From Methylococcaceae bacterium (GTDB lineage Bacteria; Pseudomonadota; Gammaproteobacteria; Methylococcales; Methylomonadaceae): DNA of 64,000 nucleotides. Below the pieces are notes generated by a model. It did no database searches. It worked only from the letters and a program-made list of their open reading frames with translations, and was not told the DNA's origin. The first letter of the stretch is position 1. The number at the start of each line of letters is the position of its first letter. Shown here in pieces: positions 1 through 8,298 of the stretch. The DNA lies in assembly GCA_013140705.1 (NCBI GenBank), contig JABFSH010000028.1, positions 62,001-126,000 of the forward strand, read 5' to 3'. The translations under genes were made by a program, and so were the position numbers.

Positions 1-78
1 GGCATAGGGACGGCAGCCATTGTAGCCGCAGCGTCCACATTGAGTTTGCGGGAGCAATGCATTAATTTGGTCTATCAC
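1..78 (-). CDS. rnfB: RnfB-like iron-sulfur electron transport protein, N-terminal fragment at window edge
   Basis: Only the first 26 codons lie in the window; the gene runs off the left edge. Read on the minus strand from a GTG at 78, the peptide begins [20 protein letters not shown] and continues GCRPYA. The Cys-x2-Cys-x4-Cys arrangement followed by RPYA is the [4Fe-4S] motif at the start of RnfB/RsxB-type proteins, which pass electrons in the membrane Rnf/Rsx complex. An in-frame TAG lies shortly upstream and no ATG lies between, so GTG is the likely start, with only a weak GAAAG as ribosome site. It follows the smr gene in the same direction. The Fe-S motif is certain; assignment to Rnf rather than a related ferredoxin is inferred from so short a piece. 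Confidence 0.72.
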   Translation of the reverse strand, partial: MIDQINALLPQTQCGRCGYNGCRPYA

Positions 79-198
79 GAAGTGGCTTTCATTATCAATG
101 GTGGTAAAGGCTTGGTTGAGACGCACTATTTTGCATCCAGTGGATCACATAAGCTGACAAAAATTATAAAAAAATTGTCCATCTTCTCGAAACCGATT

Positions 199-768
199 TT
201 AGAATTCATTTTCAACTCCCTGCCTGAATTTTTCAGATAACCTCAAAAGCACAAAAACTGCTCCGGTTCCGCCACTTTTGGGCGGCGTTGAGCAGAATGC
301 CTGTACATCGCAGTGCTGTCTTAGCCAGGTATTCAGGTTGTTTTTCAAAACAGGTTGATGGTCTGGGGAGCGAAAGCCCTTGCCATGCACGATATGAACA
401 CAACGGCGTCCATTTTCTACACAGTGATGAAGGAAATGCAGTAACTGCTGTTTTGCCTCATAACTGGTCAAGCCATGCAGGTCAATTTCGGCATCCAGGC
501 CAAAATAACCATTACGCAGCTTTTTTAATACGTTTTTTTGTAATCCGGGCGCGTAAAAGCTGAGCGAGTCTTCGATGCCCAGTGTAGTGAGATCCTGATC
601 GAAATAATCCAGTAATGTGTCATCCGGGCTAAAAACTGATGGTTTTGGAAAAGGCTTGGGTTTTGTTTTGTTTTCTAACAATATCTTGTCGTTTTTTATA
701 ACGCGGACATCACCAATCGATTGCCGAAACAAATCACTCTCTTTGGGGGTTAGACTTTTTTTTGTCAC
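199..768 (-). CDS. Smr-domain endonuclease (SmrA/SmrB-like)
   Basis: This 189-residue protein has a C-terminal Smr domain of about residues 90-180, marked by [12 protein letters not shown] near residue 95 and the HGKG motif near 128. Both are signatures of the MutS2-related Smr nuclease fold. The N-terminal half is a polar linker typical of stand-alone proteobacterial Smr proteins. Known members nick DNA or, as with SmrB, cleave mRNA at collided ribosomes; which applies here cannot be told. The start codon is GTG with no obvious Shine-Dalgarno sequence. It is divergent from surE, with 74 bp between the start codons, and lies upstream of and codirectional with the rnfB-like fragment. Confidence 0.88.
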   Translation of the reverse strand: MTKKSLTPKESDLFRQSIGDVRVIKNDKILLENKTKPKPFPKPSVFSPDDTLLDYFDQDLTTLGIEDSLSFYAPGLQKNVLKKLRNGYFGLDAEIDLHGLTSYEAKQQLLHFLHHCVENGRRCVHIVHGKGFRSPDHQPVLKNNLNTWLRQHCDVQAFCSTPPKSGGTGAVFVLLRLSEKFRQGVENEF

Positions 769-842
769 GAAAGCTGATTTTGCAGATTATTGTTGCTAAG
801 ATGATCAATTTTAAAGCTTATTCTGCTTCAGAGCGACTGATA

Positions 843-1598
843 ATGCATATTTTGTTAAGTAACGACGACGGATATTTGGCTAAAGGACTTATTACACTTG
901 CGCTGGCATTGCGCGAGTATGCCGAGATTTCGGTCGTGGCACCTGATAAAAACCGCAGTGCGGCCAGTAATTCCTTAACACTGGAAATGCCGTTGCGAGC
1001 TGCAAAGGAAGATAATGGTTTCATCAAGGTTGATGGCACACCGACCGATTGTGTGCACTTAGCGATAACCGGTTTGTTAACCCATGAACCGGACATGGTG
1101 TTTGCCGGCATCAATCATGGTGCCAATTTGGGTGATGATGTCTTGTACTCGGGTACCGTTGCAGCCGCAACCGAAGGTCGCTTTTTGGGCTTACCCGCAA
1201 TTGCAATTTCGTTGGCGTCCAGCGACCCTGTGCATTTTGATACTGCCGCACACGTTGCGGTGGTACTGCTCAAAAATTTGATGGCCAGTCCCTTACCCCG
1301 TGATACTATTCTTAACGTCAATGTACCTGATATTTCGCTTAATGAGCTAAAAGGCTTCCAGGCAACTCGACTCGGCCAGCGACATAAATCAGAGCCGGTA
1401 ATCAAGAGTCTGGATCCCCGAGGACGCAATATTTACTGGGTAGGCCCGCCAGGTGCTGAGCAGGATGCAGGGCCAGGAACGGATTTTTACGCGATCAACT
1501 CAGGCTATGTGTCGGTCACGCCCTTGCAGGTTGACTTAACCTGGTATGATCGTATCAATACATTGAAGACATGGTTACCTCAGGAGCTAGCATTATGA
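843..1598 (+). CDS. surE: 5'-nucleotidase / stationary-phase survival protein SurE
   Basis: The 251-residue product dephosphorylates nucleoside 5'- and 3'-monophosphates in a metal-dependent reaction. It opens with [10 protein letters not shown], whose Asp pair binds the metal. NRSAASNS near residue 35 and the [14 protein letters not shown] stretch near residue 95 complete the family active site. Start 843 is chosen because SurE proteins begin exactly at this MxIL.NDDG; the open frame extends 27 codons further upstream without family similarity. The stop overlaps the pcm start as ATGA, so the two are translationally coupled. The surE-pcm pair is conserved in gammaproteobacteria, where nlpD and rpoS usually follow; here they do not. 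Confidence 0.96.
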   Translation: MHILLSNDDGYLAKGLITLALALREYAEISVVAPDKNRSAASNSLTLEMPLRAAKEDNGFIKVDGTPTDCVHLAITGLLTHEPDMVFAGINHGANLGDDVLYSGTVAAATEGRFLGLPAIAISLASSDPVHFDTAAHVAVVLLKNLMASPLPRDTILNVNVPDISLNELKGFQATRLGQRHKSEPVIKSLDPRGRNIYWVGPPGAEQDAGPGTDFYAINSGYVSVTPLQVDLTWYDRINTLKTWLPQELAL

Positions 1599-2254
1599 AC
1601 CTCAGTCTGCAAGGAATCGGCATGACTTCACGGCGTACGCGCGAGCGCATGATTAGCCGATTGATGGAGCAGGGTATAACCAGCAATAAAATTCTGGATG
1701 TGATGAGAGACACGCCAAGGCATATTTTCATGGATGAAGCACTGTCCAGCCGTGCCTATGAAGATACGGCCTTGCCGATTGGCTACAATCAGACCATTTC
1801 ACAGCCTTATATCGTTGCCAAAATGACGGAATTGTTGCTGGAATTTGGTCGTTTGAAAAAAGTATTGGAAATTGGTACCGGTTGCGGGTATCAAACCGCC
1901 GTTCTGACGCAACTGGTCGATTACGTTTACTCGGTTGAGCGTATCCTGCCGCTACAGAAAAAAGCCAAAACCCATTTGAGTGACCTAAAAATCAAGAATG
2001 TCAGTTTTTTGCACAGTGATGGTGGCTGGGGATGGCCTGATTATGCACCGTATGACGGTATTCTGGTCTCGGCAGCTCCTTCTGAAATTCCGGAAATGTT
2101 ACTCGAACAAATGGCTATTGGTGCTGTTATGTTAATCCCGATTGGCAAAGTTGGTAATCAGGAGTTACAACGGGTGATCAGAACGGATTCAGGTTATGAA
2201 GTCGAACGCCTGGAACCGGTCAGCTTCGTGCCTTTTTTGTCGGGAAGAGATTAA
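1595..2254 (+). CDS. pcm: Protein-L-isoaspartate O-methyltransferase
   Basis: This 220-residue cytosolic repair enzyme methylates L-isoaspartyl residues in aged proteins using S-adenosylmethionine. The SAM-binding motif I is [15 protein letters not shown] near residue 80. The family motif [20 protein letters not shown] lies at about 55-75. Start 1595 is preferred over the upstream in-frame codon at 1571 because it has an AGGAG ribosome site at 1582-1586 and forms an ATGA overlap with the surE stop. Length and motifs are those of a complete enzyme. No terminator with a clear T-run follows, but a palindromic repeat begins 12 bp after the stop. Confidence 0.96.
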   Translation: MNLSLQGIGMTSRRTRERMISRLMEQGITSNKILDVMRDTPRHIFMDEALSSRAYEDTALPIGYNQTISQPYIVAKMTELLLEFGRLKKVLEIGTGCGYQTAVLTQLVDYVYSVERILPLQKKAKTHLSDLKIKNVSFLHSDGGWGWPDYAPYDGILVSAAPSEIPEMLLEQMAIGAVMLIPIGKVGNQELQRVIRTDSGYEVERLEPVSFVPFLSGRD

Positions 2255-2265
2255 GGAGGCCGCTT

Positions 2266-2357
2266 AAAATTGCACTTCGAATCTCAGTGCGAACAGGAGT
2301 ATTGTTAAATCAACAAATTTATCCGTTCGTGTTGAGCCTCAAGACGAACGGATTTAA
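2266..2357. repeat. Degenerate copy of the MITE-like palindromic element
   Basis: This stretch aligns with the reverse complement of the intact element at 35768-35890. Shared blocks, in the same order, include AAAATTGCACTTCGA, CTCAGTGCGAAC, TTGTTAAATCA and TATCCGTTCGTG followed by TTGAGCCT versus CTGAGCCT. The outer terminal repeats are lost. It retains a perfect 10-bp hairpin, ATCCGTTCGT at 2321-2330 pairing with ACGAACGGAT at 2344-2353, which may end surE-pcm transcription. The relation is seen directly by eye alignment; mobility is inferred. Confidence 0.7.
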
Positions 2358-2447
2358 AACTTTACAGGGCTGAATCAAAAAGCAAATCGGTCAATCGTCC
2401 AGATAGCGAAAATGAAATGATGTGCTGTCATCAGCTCTTTAGGAGAT

Positions 2448-2927
2448 TCAATTATGCGCTTGTGAAAATACGTAATCCGTCTTTTTTTCTGATGCATGAC
2501 AACCGTAGCAAGAAGTGCCCCCATCCTTGACCAGTCTTTCAGTTTTGCTATCACCCGCAAAACCATCAAAACCCCAGCCTCCGGTTGACGCATATTTCTT
2601 GGCGTCTTTGTGCATAATGCCAACCAGCTTTCTCGCACCTTCCTGAATACTCTGGTCTTTGTCGGCGTAATTGAGTAAATCAAAGACCAAAATTGCACCC
2701 TCTGCGTAAGTTCCGTTTTTTAACCCGCTGGCAGCCTTTGCATTCGCATAAACATGGTGAATGCCTTGAAATGGATTTTCAAGTGGATGTCCCGGTTTTA
2801 TCACCATGCTTTTGACATGAAACCAATTTCTATAGCCATCAGGATAGGGTATTTCTCCGGCAGCATAACTGTTTGATAAACCTGCAAGCATTAGTAGGGA
2901 CAACACGAATGGAGTTAAAGATTTCAT
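2448..2927 (-). CDS. Periplasmic cytochrome P460 family protein
   Basis: The 159-residue precursor begins with a signal peptide (MKSLTPFVLSLLMLAGLSNS, cleavage near AYA/AGE). It carries one c-type heme motif, CYGCH, near the C-terminus. The segments GWGFDGFAGDSKTERLVKDG before the heme motif and DYVFSQ after it are typical of the cytochrome P460 superfamily, found mainly in methane and ammonia oxidisers. Characterised members oxidise hydroxylamine or bind NO via an unusual Lys-heme crosslink, whereas cytochrome c'-beta members only bind gas. Which type this is cannot be decided from sequence alone. The ATG at 2927 is chosen for its GGGAGAG ribosome site and signal peptide; an in-frame codon 12 residues upstream is less likely. 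Confidence 0.85.
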   Translation of the reverse strand: MKSLTPFVLSLLMLAGLSNSYAAGEIPYPDGYRNWFHVKSMVIKPGHPLENPFQGIHHVYANAKAASGLKNGTYAEGAILVFDLLNYADKDQSIQEGARKLVGIMHKDAKKYASTGGWGFDGFAGDSKTERLVKDGGTSCYGCHASEKKTDYVFSQAHN

Positions 2928-2992
2928 GATTTTCTCTCCCATAAAATAAAAATGACATCTCAATGATTTCGAATCGAAACCATTGGCGTGTT

Positions 2993-3021
2993 TTTTTACT
3001 CTTCTTCGGAAGATCTGTCAA
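2993..3021 (-). promoter_or_regulatory. Candidate sigma70 promoter of the P460 gene
   Basis: On the minus strand, TTGACA (3016-3021) is followed after 17 bp by TAAAAA (2993-2998), about 65 bp upstream of the P460 start. The -35 box is perfect and the -10 box matches 4 of 6 positions. This is a pattern match only. Confidence 0.35.
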
Positions 3022-3154
3022 TATAATATTGAATCGCTACTAAATGACTGAGCTATATGGACACGTCATTTACGGACTCATGGAAATTAGGCTAACAAGT
3101 TTGATTCCGGTGTCCAAGGAAGCTTGAAGTAGATCCATTACAACAGGCGCTTGC

Positions 3155-3667
3155 TCATTCATAGCTATTAGGACGAGGACGTTTCTGAATTCTGACTTTA
3201 ATTAATGCGGCGATTACAACGATCAATAGCGTTGCCAGCGAAAATTCCAATAATAGGAAAGCGGCGATCTTAAAATAGGCGAATAGTGGATTTACGAATC
3301 TTACTAACCATCCTCCTGCCTCATCAGCAATTGCCGATGTATAAGTCAACCAACTTAGCCAGATCTTCAATCGTATTGAAAATTCTGTCATCAACATCAA
3401 GTGTGTTAACGTTAGCACCAGCATCCCCATTGAAAACAAATGAAAATGCGTTACTTCCAGCATACCCTGGTAACTTCTCGCTTGGTTATATTGCTCTTCT
3501 GATCCCAAGTAGTAGGCAATCACTGATTCCACAGTTAAGTTCATGTGATGAAAATACATCAAACCATTACTGAACCACAACAAGGCGATATAACCTAAAA
3601 ACATCAGAATCAGCGCATTTAAAAGGGATCTGCCGTTCTGTTCGCCAGTAACAAAAAAACGCATCAA
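3155..3667 (-). CDS. Four-helix inner-membrane protein, putative redox partner of the FMN-binding protein
   Basis: I do not recognise a named family. The 170 residues form about four hydrophobic helices (near 17-38, 70-95, 100-120 and 130-155) with a basic C-terminal tail. Several histidines lie in or next to helices: the YFHHMN segment near 40 and the THFHLFSMGMLVLTLTHLM segment near 73-91. Such spacing could ligate heme b. The start forms an ATGA overlap with the stop of the FMN-binding protein gene, so the two are coupled and probably act together. Inference: a membrane electron carrier feeding or draining the periplasmic flavoprotein. It could equally be a structural membrane anchor. Confidence 0.6.
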   Translation of the reverse strand: MMRFFVTGEQNGRSLLNALILMFLGYIALLWFSNGLMYFHHMNLTVESVIAYYLGSEEQYNQARSYQGMLEVTHFHLFSMGMLVLTLTHLMLMTEFSIRLKIWLSWLTYTSAIADEAGGWLVRFVNPLFAYFKIAAFLLLEFSLATLLIVVIAALIKVRIQKRPRPNSYE

Positions 3668-4218
3668 TGCTGACTCGGCTCTTTTATCATGATCTGATAA
3701 ATAGCCATCACTTTGCGAACACTACTGACCGCTGCCCTCGTGCTTAAGGTTGCTCCCGATATCCCATCCACACCTTTATTAAAATCCAATTCGGCCAAAG
3801 GTCGCTTATTCAGCTGTTTAAACCATCGCTCAGGTGGCTGATATTCAGGCGGCTCGTGAAAAGCCAGCGTATAAACATCTCGAAGCTCTCCGTCCTGCGT
3901 CAGCACAATCATTAACGTTTCCGGCTTGGTTCTGACAGTAACGGTTTCGATTGCCGCATAACCTAGTACTTTCCCTTGATTCTTACCCACATAAAAAGTA
4001 AACAAGCCCGAGTCCAGTTTAATTTTTGCCAGTGTCTGTATTTTGATAGCTTGTTGGTCATCAGGAAATAAAGATAGCATCTCGACTTGCGCATTTTTAC
4101 TAAAAGCGAGTTCCATCGCTTCATTTTTGCTGTAGAAAATTTTTGCAAAACTTGGAATTGTTATGCCAAGCAGAATTAAAATGAAAATAAATGATCCAGC
4201 TTGTTTGCGTATATTCAT
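3664..4218 (-). CDS. Periplasmic FMN-binding domain protein (covalent flavin carrier)
   Basis: The 184-residue protein has an N-terminal signal or anchor segment (FIFILILLGITIPSFA) and a C-terminal FMN_bind domain. The domain is marked by GVDGISGATLSTRAAV near residue 155; in this family the Thr of SGAT receives FMN through a phosphoester bond made by ApbE. No apbE is in the window. RnfG, NqrC and many extracytosolic redox proteins use the same domain. The central part (YAAIETVTVRTKPETLMIVL) fits the fold. It lies 207 bp downstream of the porin gene and is coupled to the four-helix membrane protein, suggesting one electron-transfer unit. Confidence 0.85.
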   Translation of the reverse strand: MNIRKQAGSFIFILILLGITIPSFAKIFYSKNEAMELAFSKNAQVEMLSLFPDDQQAIKIQTLAKIKLDSGLFTFYVGKNQGKVLGYAAIETVTVRTKPETLMIVLTQDGELRDVYTLAFHEPPEYQPPERWFKQLNKRPLAELDFNKGVDGISGATLSTRAAVSSVRKVMAIYQIMIKEPSQH

Positions 4219-4425
4219 GTTGAATCTTGATTAATCAAACCCGTAGTCTTTAATTGCATTGCGTATCAGCTAGAAACCAAATCGCCAGCAGGACCTGTCA
4301 TTGATATGGTTGGTCGGATACTGGCGAAGCGGGTTACTGCAAATTCACTTAAATAGCTGAATGTAGTGCTCTTGCGAGAGTTGATTTATATAATACTATA
4401 GTACGGGGCGAAAAAACTTTCGGCA

Positions 4426-5817
4426 TTAGAAAATAAAGCCGAAACCCAAGTTGAAATCATCAGGAATACTTCCTTTTTTTGCATTGAAATTACGGTAATC
4501 CGCCTTGATCACAACATTAGGAATAGGTTTGTATTGCAGACCGAACTGATAGATCTTTCTGTCCTTCGACTCATCGTCTGAAAAGCCGACTGGTGCTTTG
4601 GCTATGGTGTCCATCTGCTCATAACGGAAGAACGGTGCAAGATATTGGGTGGTGTTAGGCGTAAGTAAAGGCAATATGTCATAACCCACTTCAGTATACC
4701 AGCCGTAATTTTCTTCACCTATCGTTTGCAGTTTTTGAGCGCTGAGTATGCCCGCATCATCGATATGCCCCCAAGATCCCAAGGCGCGGAATTCCAGCCC
4801 TCGATATTTCCATTGAACATGGCCTTCATAAAGCTGAGTGAAGGCGTCGACTTGTTGATTTACAAAGTTTTGATTCTGTCCGGAATTGCCCAGGTAAGCC
4901 GAACCGCCAAACGATATTCCCGGTAATGCAGCGGGTGCGTAGTCGAGTCGTCCAACAAACGCCAAATCTTCGGCCTTCGCCTGAGCACCTTTTTGTCTTC
5001 CCGAGCGTATGCCATCGGCAGTAAAATTGGCTGCATTCATGCCATTGACAACATACGTTGTATAGGTCAGGTTGGGCAGCAATTCACCAAACAGACCGAC
5101 ACCAATTTCACGCCAGGTGCTGGGAATGATTCGCCTTTCAACTTCAGGGCGATTATTACCGAAATAAAATGGCGGCTCGTGAATCTGGTTGATAAAGCCC
5201 ATTGGCAATAACACCATACCAGCACGAATATTAGCCATTGGGTCGATAAAGAAATCCAGCGCCGCAAATTCAACCGAAACATCACCATTACCATTACCAC
5301 CGCCTTCAACTGAAGCATGCTCAAATTCAATTTCACTATTAAACAGGATATTATCGGTGAACTTATAACCGGCATAGAGCACCAGTCGCTCCAGGTCAGC
5401 ATTATCAGCTTTGCTCTCTTCGTCCCCAGCTGTTGCCTGATAATTGGCCTCGCCATAGCCGCCGATTGACAACCCCTTGCCGACTTGATACACCTTTGAT
5501 GCAGCCGGCCCTAAACCATAAGCACTTTTGTATTGTACTTCATCAGGTATGGTCAGGTTGGTACGCAATTTTTCTACTTCCTGACTCAAAATATCTGTCT
5601 TGCGCTCCAGGCTTTTTACCTCTCCAGTTGCTGCAACTTTACTGGGTTCCGTTTTCATTCCTGCCTTCATCTCATCTATCTGCTTTTGCTGAGCCAGAAT
5701 GATTTGCCACATATCCTCCATCGTTTTCGGCTTTTCTAACGCAGAAACAGGGGTAACACAAACGGCGAACAACGAAGCCACCATGAGTTTAAATAAATAA
5801 TAATTTCTAGCTTTCAT
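4426..5817 (-). CDS. Outer-membrane porin with N-terminal coiled coil
   Basis: The 463-residue precursor starts with a signal peptide ending at VSALEKPK. A predicted coiled coil follows (residues about 28-90, with QKQIDEM and VEKLRTNL heptads), then a long alternating beta-strand region ending in GFGFIF. The terminal aromatic residue is the beta-barrel assembly signal. The layout resembles the phosphate-selective porin O/P type, but the substrate cannot be told. ATG 5817 is preferred to the upstream GTG at 5832 because the signal peptide begins there. A perfect Fur-like palindrome lies 71 bp upstream. The FMN-binding and membrane-protein genes follow in the same direction, so metal-regulated expression of all three is possible. 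Confidence 0.82.
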   Translation of the reverse strand: MKARNYYLFKLMVASLFAVCVTPVSALEKPKTMEDMWQIILAQQKQIDEMKAGMKTEPSKVAATGEVKSLERKTDILSQEVEKLRTNLTIPDEVQYKSAYGLGPAASKVYQVGKGLSIGGYGEANYQATAGDEESKADNADLERLVLYAGYKFTDNILFNSEIEFEHASVEGGGNGNGDVSVEFAALDFFIDPMANIRAGMVLLPMGFINQIHEPPFYFGNNRPEVERRIIPSTWREIGVGLFGELLPNLTYTTYVVNGMNAANFTADGIRSGRQKGAQAKAEDLAFVGRLDYAPAALPGISFGGSAYLGNSGQNQNFVNQQVDAFTQLYEGHVQWKYRGLEFRALGSWGHIDDAGILSAQKLQTIGEENYGWYTEVGYDILPLLTPNTTQYLAPFFRYEQMDTIAKAPVGFSDDESKDRKIYQFGLQYKPIPNVVIKADYRNFNAKKGSIPDDFNLGFGFIF

Positions 5818-5887
5818 TTTATAAGCACCCACTATTTAGTTATGCAAAATTTAATAAAAGTATAGTGCAAATATTCATGCTAATGCA

Positions 5888-5913
5888 AATGATTCTTATT
5901 TATAAGAATCATT
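5888..5913. promoter_or_regulatory. Fur-like palindromic operator upstream of porin
   Basis: A perfect 11-bp inverted repeat, AATGATTCTTA and TAAGAATCATT, is separated by TTTA. The half-site AATGATTCTTA resembles Fur box halves (AATGATAAT-type). It sits 71 bp upstream of the porin start, where repressor binding would block transcription. The palindrome is seen directly; binding by Fur rather than another regulator is inferred. Confidence 0.55.
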
Positions 5914-6245
5914 CCTACCCTATCACTTCAATTTGGCTAAAGGGGCTTAAGAGCAACAGCCCAATAACGTGCAAATTATGAACAGCTGTTTGCATCCTCT
6001 TTTTCATCGGACTCGCTAGCCATGAATTGAAAACCTTATATGGGTTAACTCTGAATTTAGGTTTGATTTAAAAAATGGGGCATTGAAATCAAGGTAATTA
6101 CTTGATTTTAGATAACTTGACGTGCTAACTATATCGACAAGAGATGCTGGACATTCGAGAGCTAACTCACTATGATGCAATCGACCAGCCATTCATGTGC
6201 GGCGTCATTTTCTGAAACCAATAATTATTATAAGGGGTTTTATTT
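5914..6245. other. Intergenic stretch before the peroxiredoxin gene
   Basis: No gene is seen between the porin operator and the peroxiredoxin. The only structure noticed is a perfect 8-bp inverted repeat, AAATCAAG (6086-6093) and CTTGATTT (6101-6108), with a 7-nt spacer, about 140 bp before the start. It could be an operator; nothing identifies the binder. A ribosome site AAGGGG precedes the next gene. Confidence 0.3.
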
Positions 6246-6758
6246 ATGTTAGAAAAACAACAACATGCACCCATGTTCAGATCGAGAAATCAAAACAACC
6301 AGCTGGTCAGTTTGACTGATTATGCCGACGAAAAAATCATCGTACTTTATTTTTATCCGAAAGATGACACCCCCGGCTGCACAATAGAAGCGAATGACTT
6401 TACTTCGCTTGCCGAGGAATTTGCCAAGCTGGATACTGTTATCATCGGTGTGAGCAAGGACTCCTGCGCGAGTCACACAGATTTTATTAATAAATTCGGC
6501 TTAAAAGTGGAACTTTTGGCTGATACCTCCGGAGAACTTTGCCAAAATTATGGCGTTTGGAGAGAAAGAGAAAAAAATGGCGTTAAAAGCATGGCGATCC
6601 TGCGTTCCACTTTCATCATCGATAAAAGCGGCGTTCTCAATGATGTGATGTATGGTGTAACGCCGGAAGGCCATGCACAAGAAGTTCTTCAAAAGGTAAA
6701 TGACTTGGTTAATCCTCCACCCATCGAAGCAGAACCTGTCACCATAGAAGAAGAATAA
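6246..6758 (+). CDS. bcp: Thioredoxin-dependent peroxiredoxin, Bcp/PrxQ family
   Basis: This 170-residue cytosolic enzyme reduces hydrogen peroxide and organic hydroperoxides. The peroxidatic Cys is Cys45 in the DDTPGCTIEANDF motif. The usual PrxQ resolving Cys five residues later is replaced by Asn50. Other cysteines are Cys74 (SKDSCASH) and Cys99 (ELCQNYG), either of which might resolve, or the enzyme may act as a 1-Cys type. The C-terminus carries an acidic tail (EAEPVTIEEE) beyond the usual end. The AAGGGG ribosome site supports the ATG. It appears to be a single-gene unit. Confidence 0.92.
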   Translation: MLEKQQHAPMFRSRNQNNQLVSLTDYADEKIIVLYFYPKDDTPGCTIEANDFTSLAEEFAKLDTVIIGVSKDSCASHTDFINKFGLKVELLADTSGELCQNYGVWREREKNGVKSMAILRSTFIIDKSGVLNDVMYGVTPEGHAQEVLQKVNDLVNPPPIEAEPVTIEEE

Positions 6759-6905
6759 ACTTTCACAACCCTACACACTTCTTTCCCAAACGGTAAGTTA
6801 TAAGTTCATATTCTTGGCTCATTACCTATGCCCAACTTACTCTTCAACGCAGATTAGTGAGCCGAGTTTATCCATCCATTACTTTAATTGATTGGAGAAA
6901 TTCAC

Positions 6906-7676
6906 ATGATACCCGAGCAAACATTAAACTTGACCGGCAAAGTTGCGCTGGTTAGCGGAGGTGGCGTCGGAATTGGCCGTGCCGTAGCATTGGCGCTCGG
7001 TAAAGCGGGCGCTTTTGTCGGAATTAATTACTATTCCAGCAAAGTAGCCGCAGAAAGCCTGCTGGACGAATTAAAGGCACTACACATTAAGGCTGTACTC
7101 TTACCCGCCGACCTTACAAATGAGACTGATGCCAACGCCGCTGTTGATGAACTGGTTGCAAAAACTGGCCGCCTGGATATTCTGGTCAATAATAGCGGAG
7201 GCCTGGTTAAGCGCGCAAAAATTGAAGACTGTACCCTGGAAAACTGGAAAAAATCGCTTGATATCAACTTGACCAGCGCTTTTTTAATCACCAAGCGTGC
7301 AATTCCCCATCTTCGAGCCACAGGCAGCGGTCGTATCGTTAACCTTCTGTCTCTTTCCGTACAAACAGGTGGTGCAAACGGGGGGGGCGCCTATGCGGCT
7401 GCAAAAGGTGGCCTGATGGTTTTTACCCATACGCTGGCTAAGGAGTTAGCGCCCCAGATTCGCACCAACTCTGTCATGCCGGGGACGGTAGAGACTCAAC
7501 ATCATGAAATTCATTCCACTCCTGAAATGATGGAAAACTATCGTAAACAGACACCGCTAGGACGCAATACATTCGCCGACGAAGTTGCCAGTTCTGTATT
7601 ATTTCTCGCCAGCGACATGTCATCACATATTAACGGTGCTTTAATCGATATCAGCGGGGGAAGATTTTTGCGTTGA
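6906..7676 (+). CDS. Short-chain dehydrogenase/reductase
   Basis: The 256-residue Rossmann-fold oxidoreductase has the nucleotide-binding glycine motif SGGGVGIGRAVAL near residue 20 and the NNSGG variant of the NNAG motif near 95. Catalytic Tyr and Lys lie in YAAAKGG near 160, and ISGGRFLR forms the typical SDR C-terminus. The substrate cannot be inferred; the family covers sugar, steroid and acyl ketoreductases. ATG 6906 has a GGAG ribosome site; an in-frame codon at 6888 lacks one. It stands alone between the peroxiredoxin and the DUF1499 gene, so context adds little. Confidence 0.9.
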   Translation: MIPEQTLNLTGKVALVSGGGVGIGRAVALALGKAGAFVGINYYSSKVAAESLLDELKALHIKAVLLPADLTNETDANAAVDELVAKTGRLDILVNNSGGLVKRAKIEDCTLENWKKSLDINLTSAFLITKRAIPHLRATGSGRIVNLLSLSVQTGGANGGGAYAAAKGGLMVFTHTLAKELAPQIRTNSVMPGTVETQHHEIHSTPEMMENYRKQTPLGRNTFADEVASSVLFLASDMSSHINGALIDISGGRFLR

Positions 7677-7824
7677 TTGTTTTCGACTCCTGACAAATGG
7701 AGCATTAATCTGGCAAAAAAAGTGAGAACCATTTCACTCCTAATTCGGCGCTGACGGTCGACGCTCTAAATAAGCTTGGCCCGTGCATTTTTCCCTTTTT
7801 TATCGGCCGCAGTGCTGGAATCAC

Positions 7825-8262
7825 ATGAAAGTCTCATACCTACTATTAATTATTCTTATGACAGCCAGCACTTCCTCTCAAGCCTATGCAACATCAAAAA
7901 AATCCTTACCGGCTTGTCCGGATAGCCCCAATTGCGTTTCCAGCCAGACGCAGGACACCGATCATTACATAGCACCGTTTGAAATCATCGGTGATCCCCA
8001 TAAAGCCTGGTCGGCCCTTAGGAATGCCGTTATCGGCAAAGGTCGAATGGTCATCGTGCATGAAACACCTGATTCGCTCGCGGCTGAAGCCACCAGTCTG
8101 GTTTTTCGTTTTATTGATGACATCGATGCCATTCTTGATATTGATGCACGGATCATACACATCCGTTCCGCTTCCCGCATCGGTTACAGCGACTTGGGCG
8201 TTAATCGCAGGCGTATGGAAATCTTACGCGCAGAATTACAAAAAGCACGCCTCATCAAGTAA
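7825..8262 (+). CDS. DUF1499 family exported protein
   Basis: The 145-residue precursor begins with a signal peptide (MKVSYLLLIILMTASTSSQA, then YA). The family's conserved CPDSPNCVSS motif follows near residue 30, and IRSASRIGYSDLGVNRRRME lies near the end; both are diagnostic of DUF1499. No biochemical function is established for the family. The start at 7825 is chosen because the signal peptide begins there; the open frame extends 14 codons further. The ribosome site is weak. The photolyase gene starts 36 bp downstream, so the two may be cotranscribed. Confidence 0.88.
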   Translation: MKVSYLLLIILMTASTSSQAYATSKKSLPACPDSPNCVSSQTQDTDHYIAPFEIIGDPHKAWSALRNAVIGKGRMVIVHETPDSLAAEATSLVFRFIDDIDAILDIDARIIHIRSASRIGYSDLGVNRRRMEILRAELQKARLIK

Positions 8263-8298
8263 GCATCTAACCAGACTTACTCACCCATCTGCGTTTTA

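Noticed and set aside
40-240. Plus-strand 66-codon open frame at the left edge
   Set aside because: It overlaps the minus-strand RnfB-like start, which has a clear Cys motif, and the end of smr; no family resemblance.
762-842. Longer N-terminus for SurE
   Set aside because: The 27 extra residues do not match the family, which begins at the MxIL.NDDG sequence at 843.
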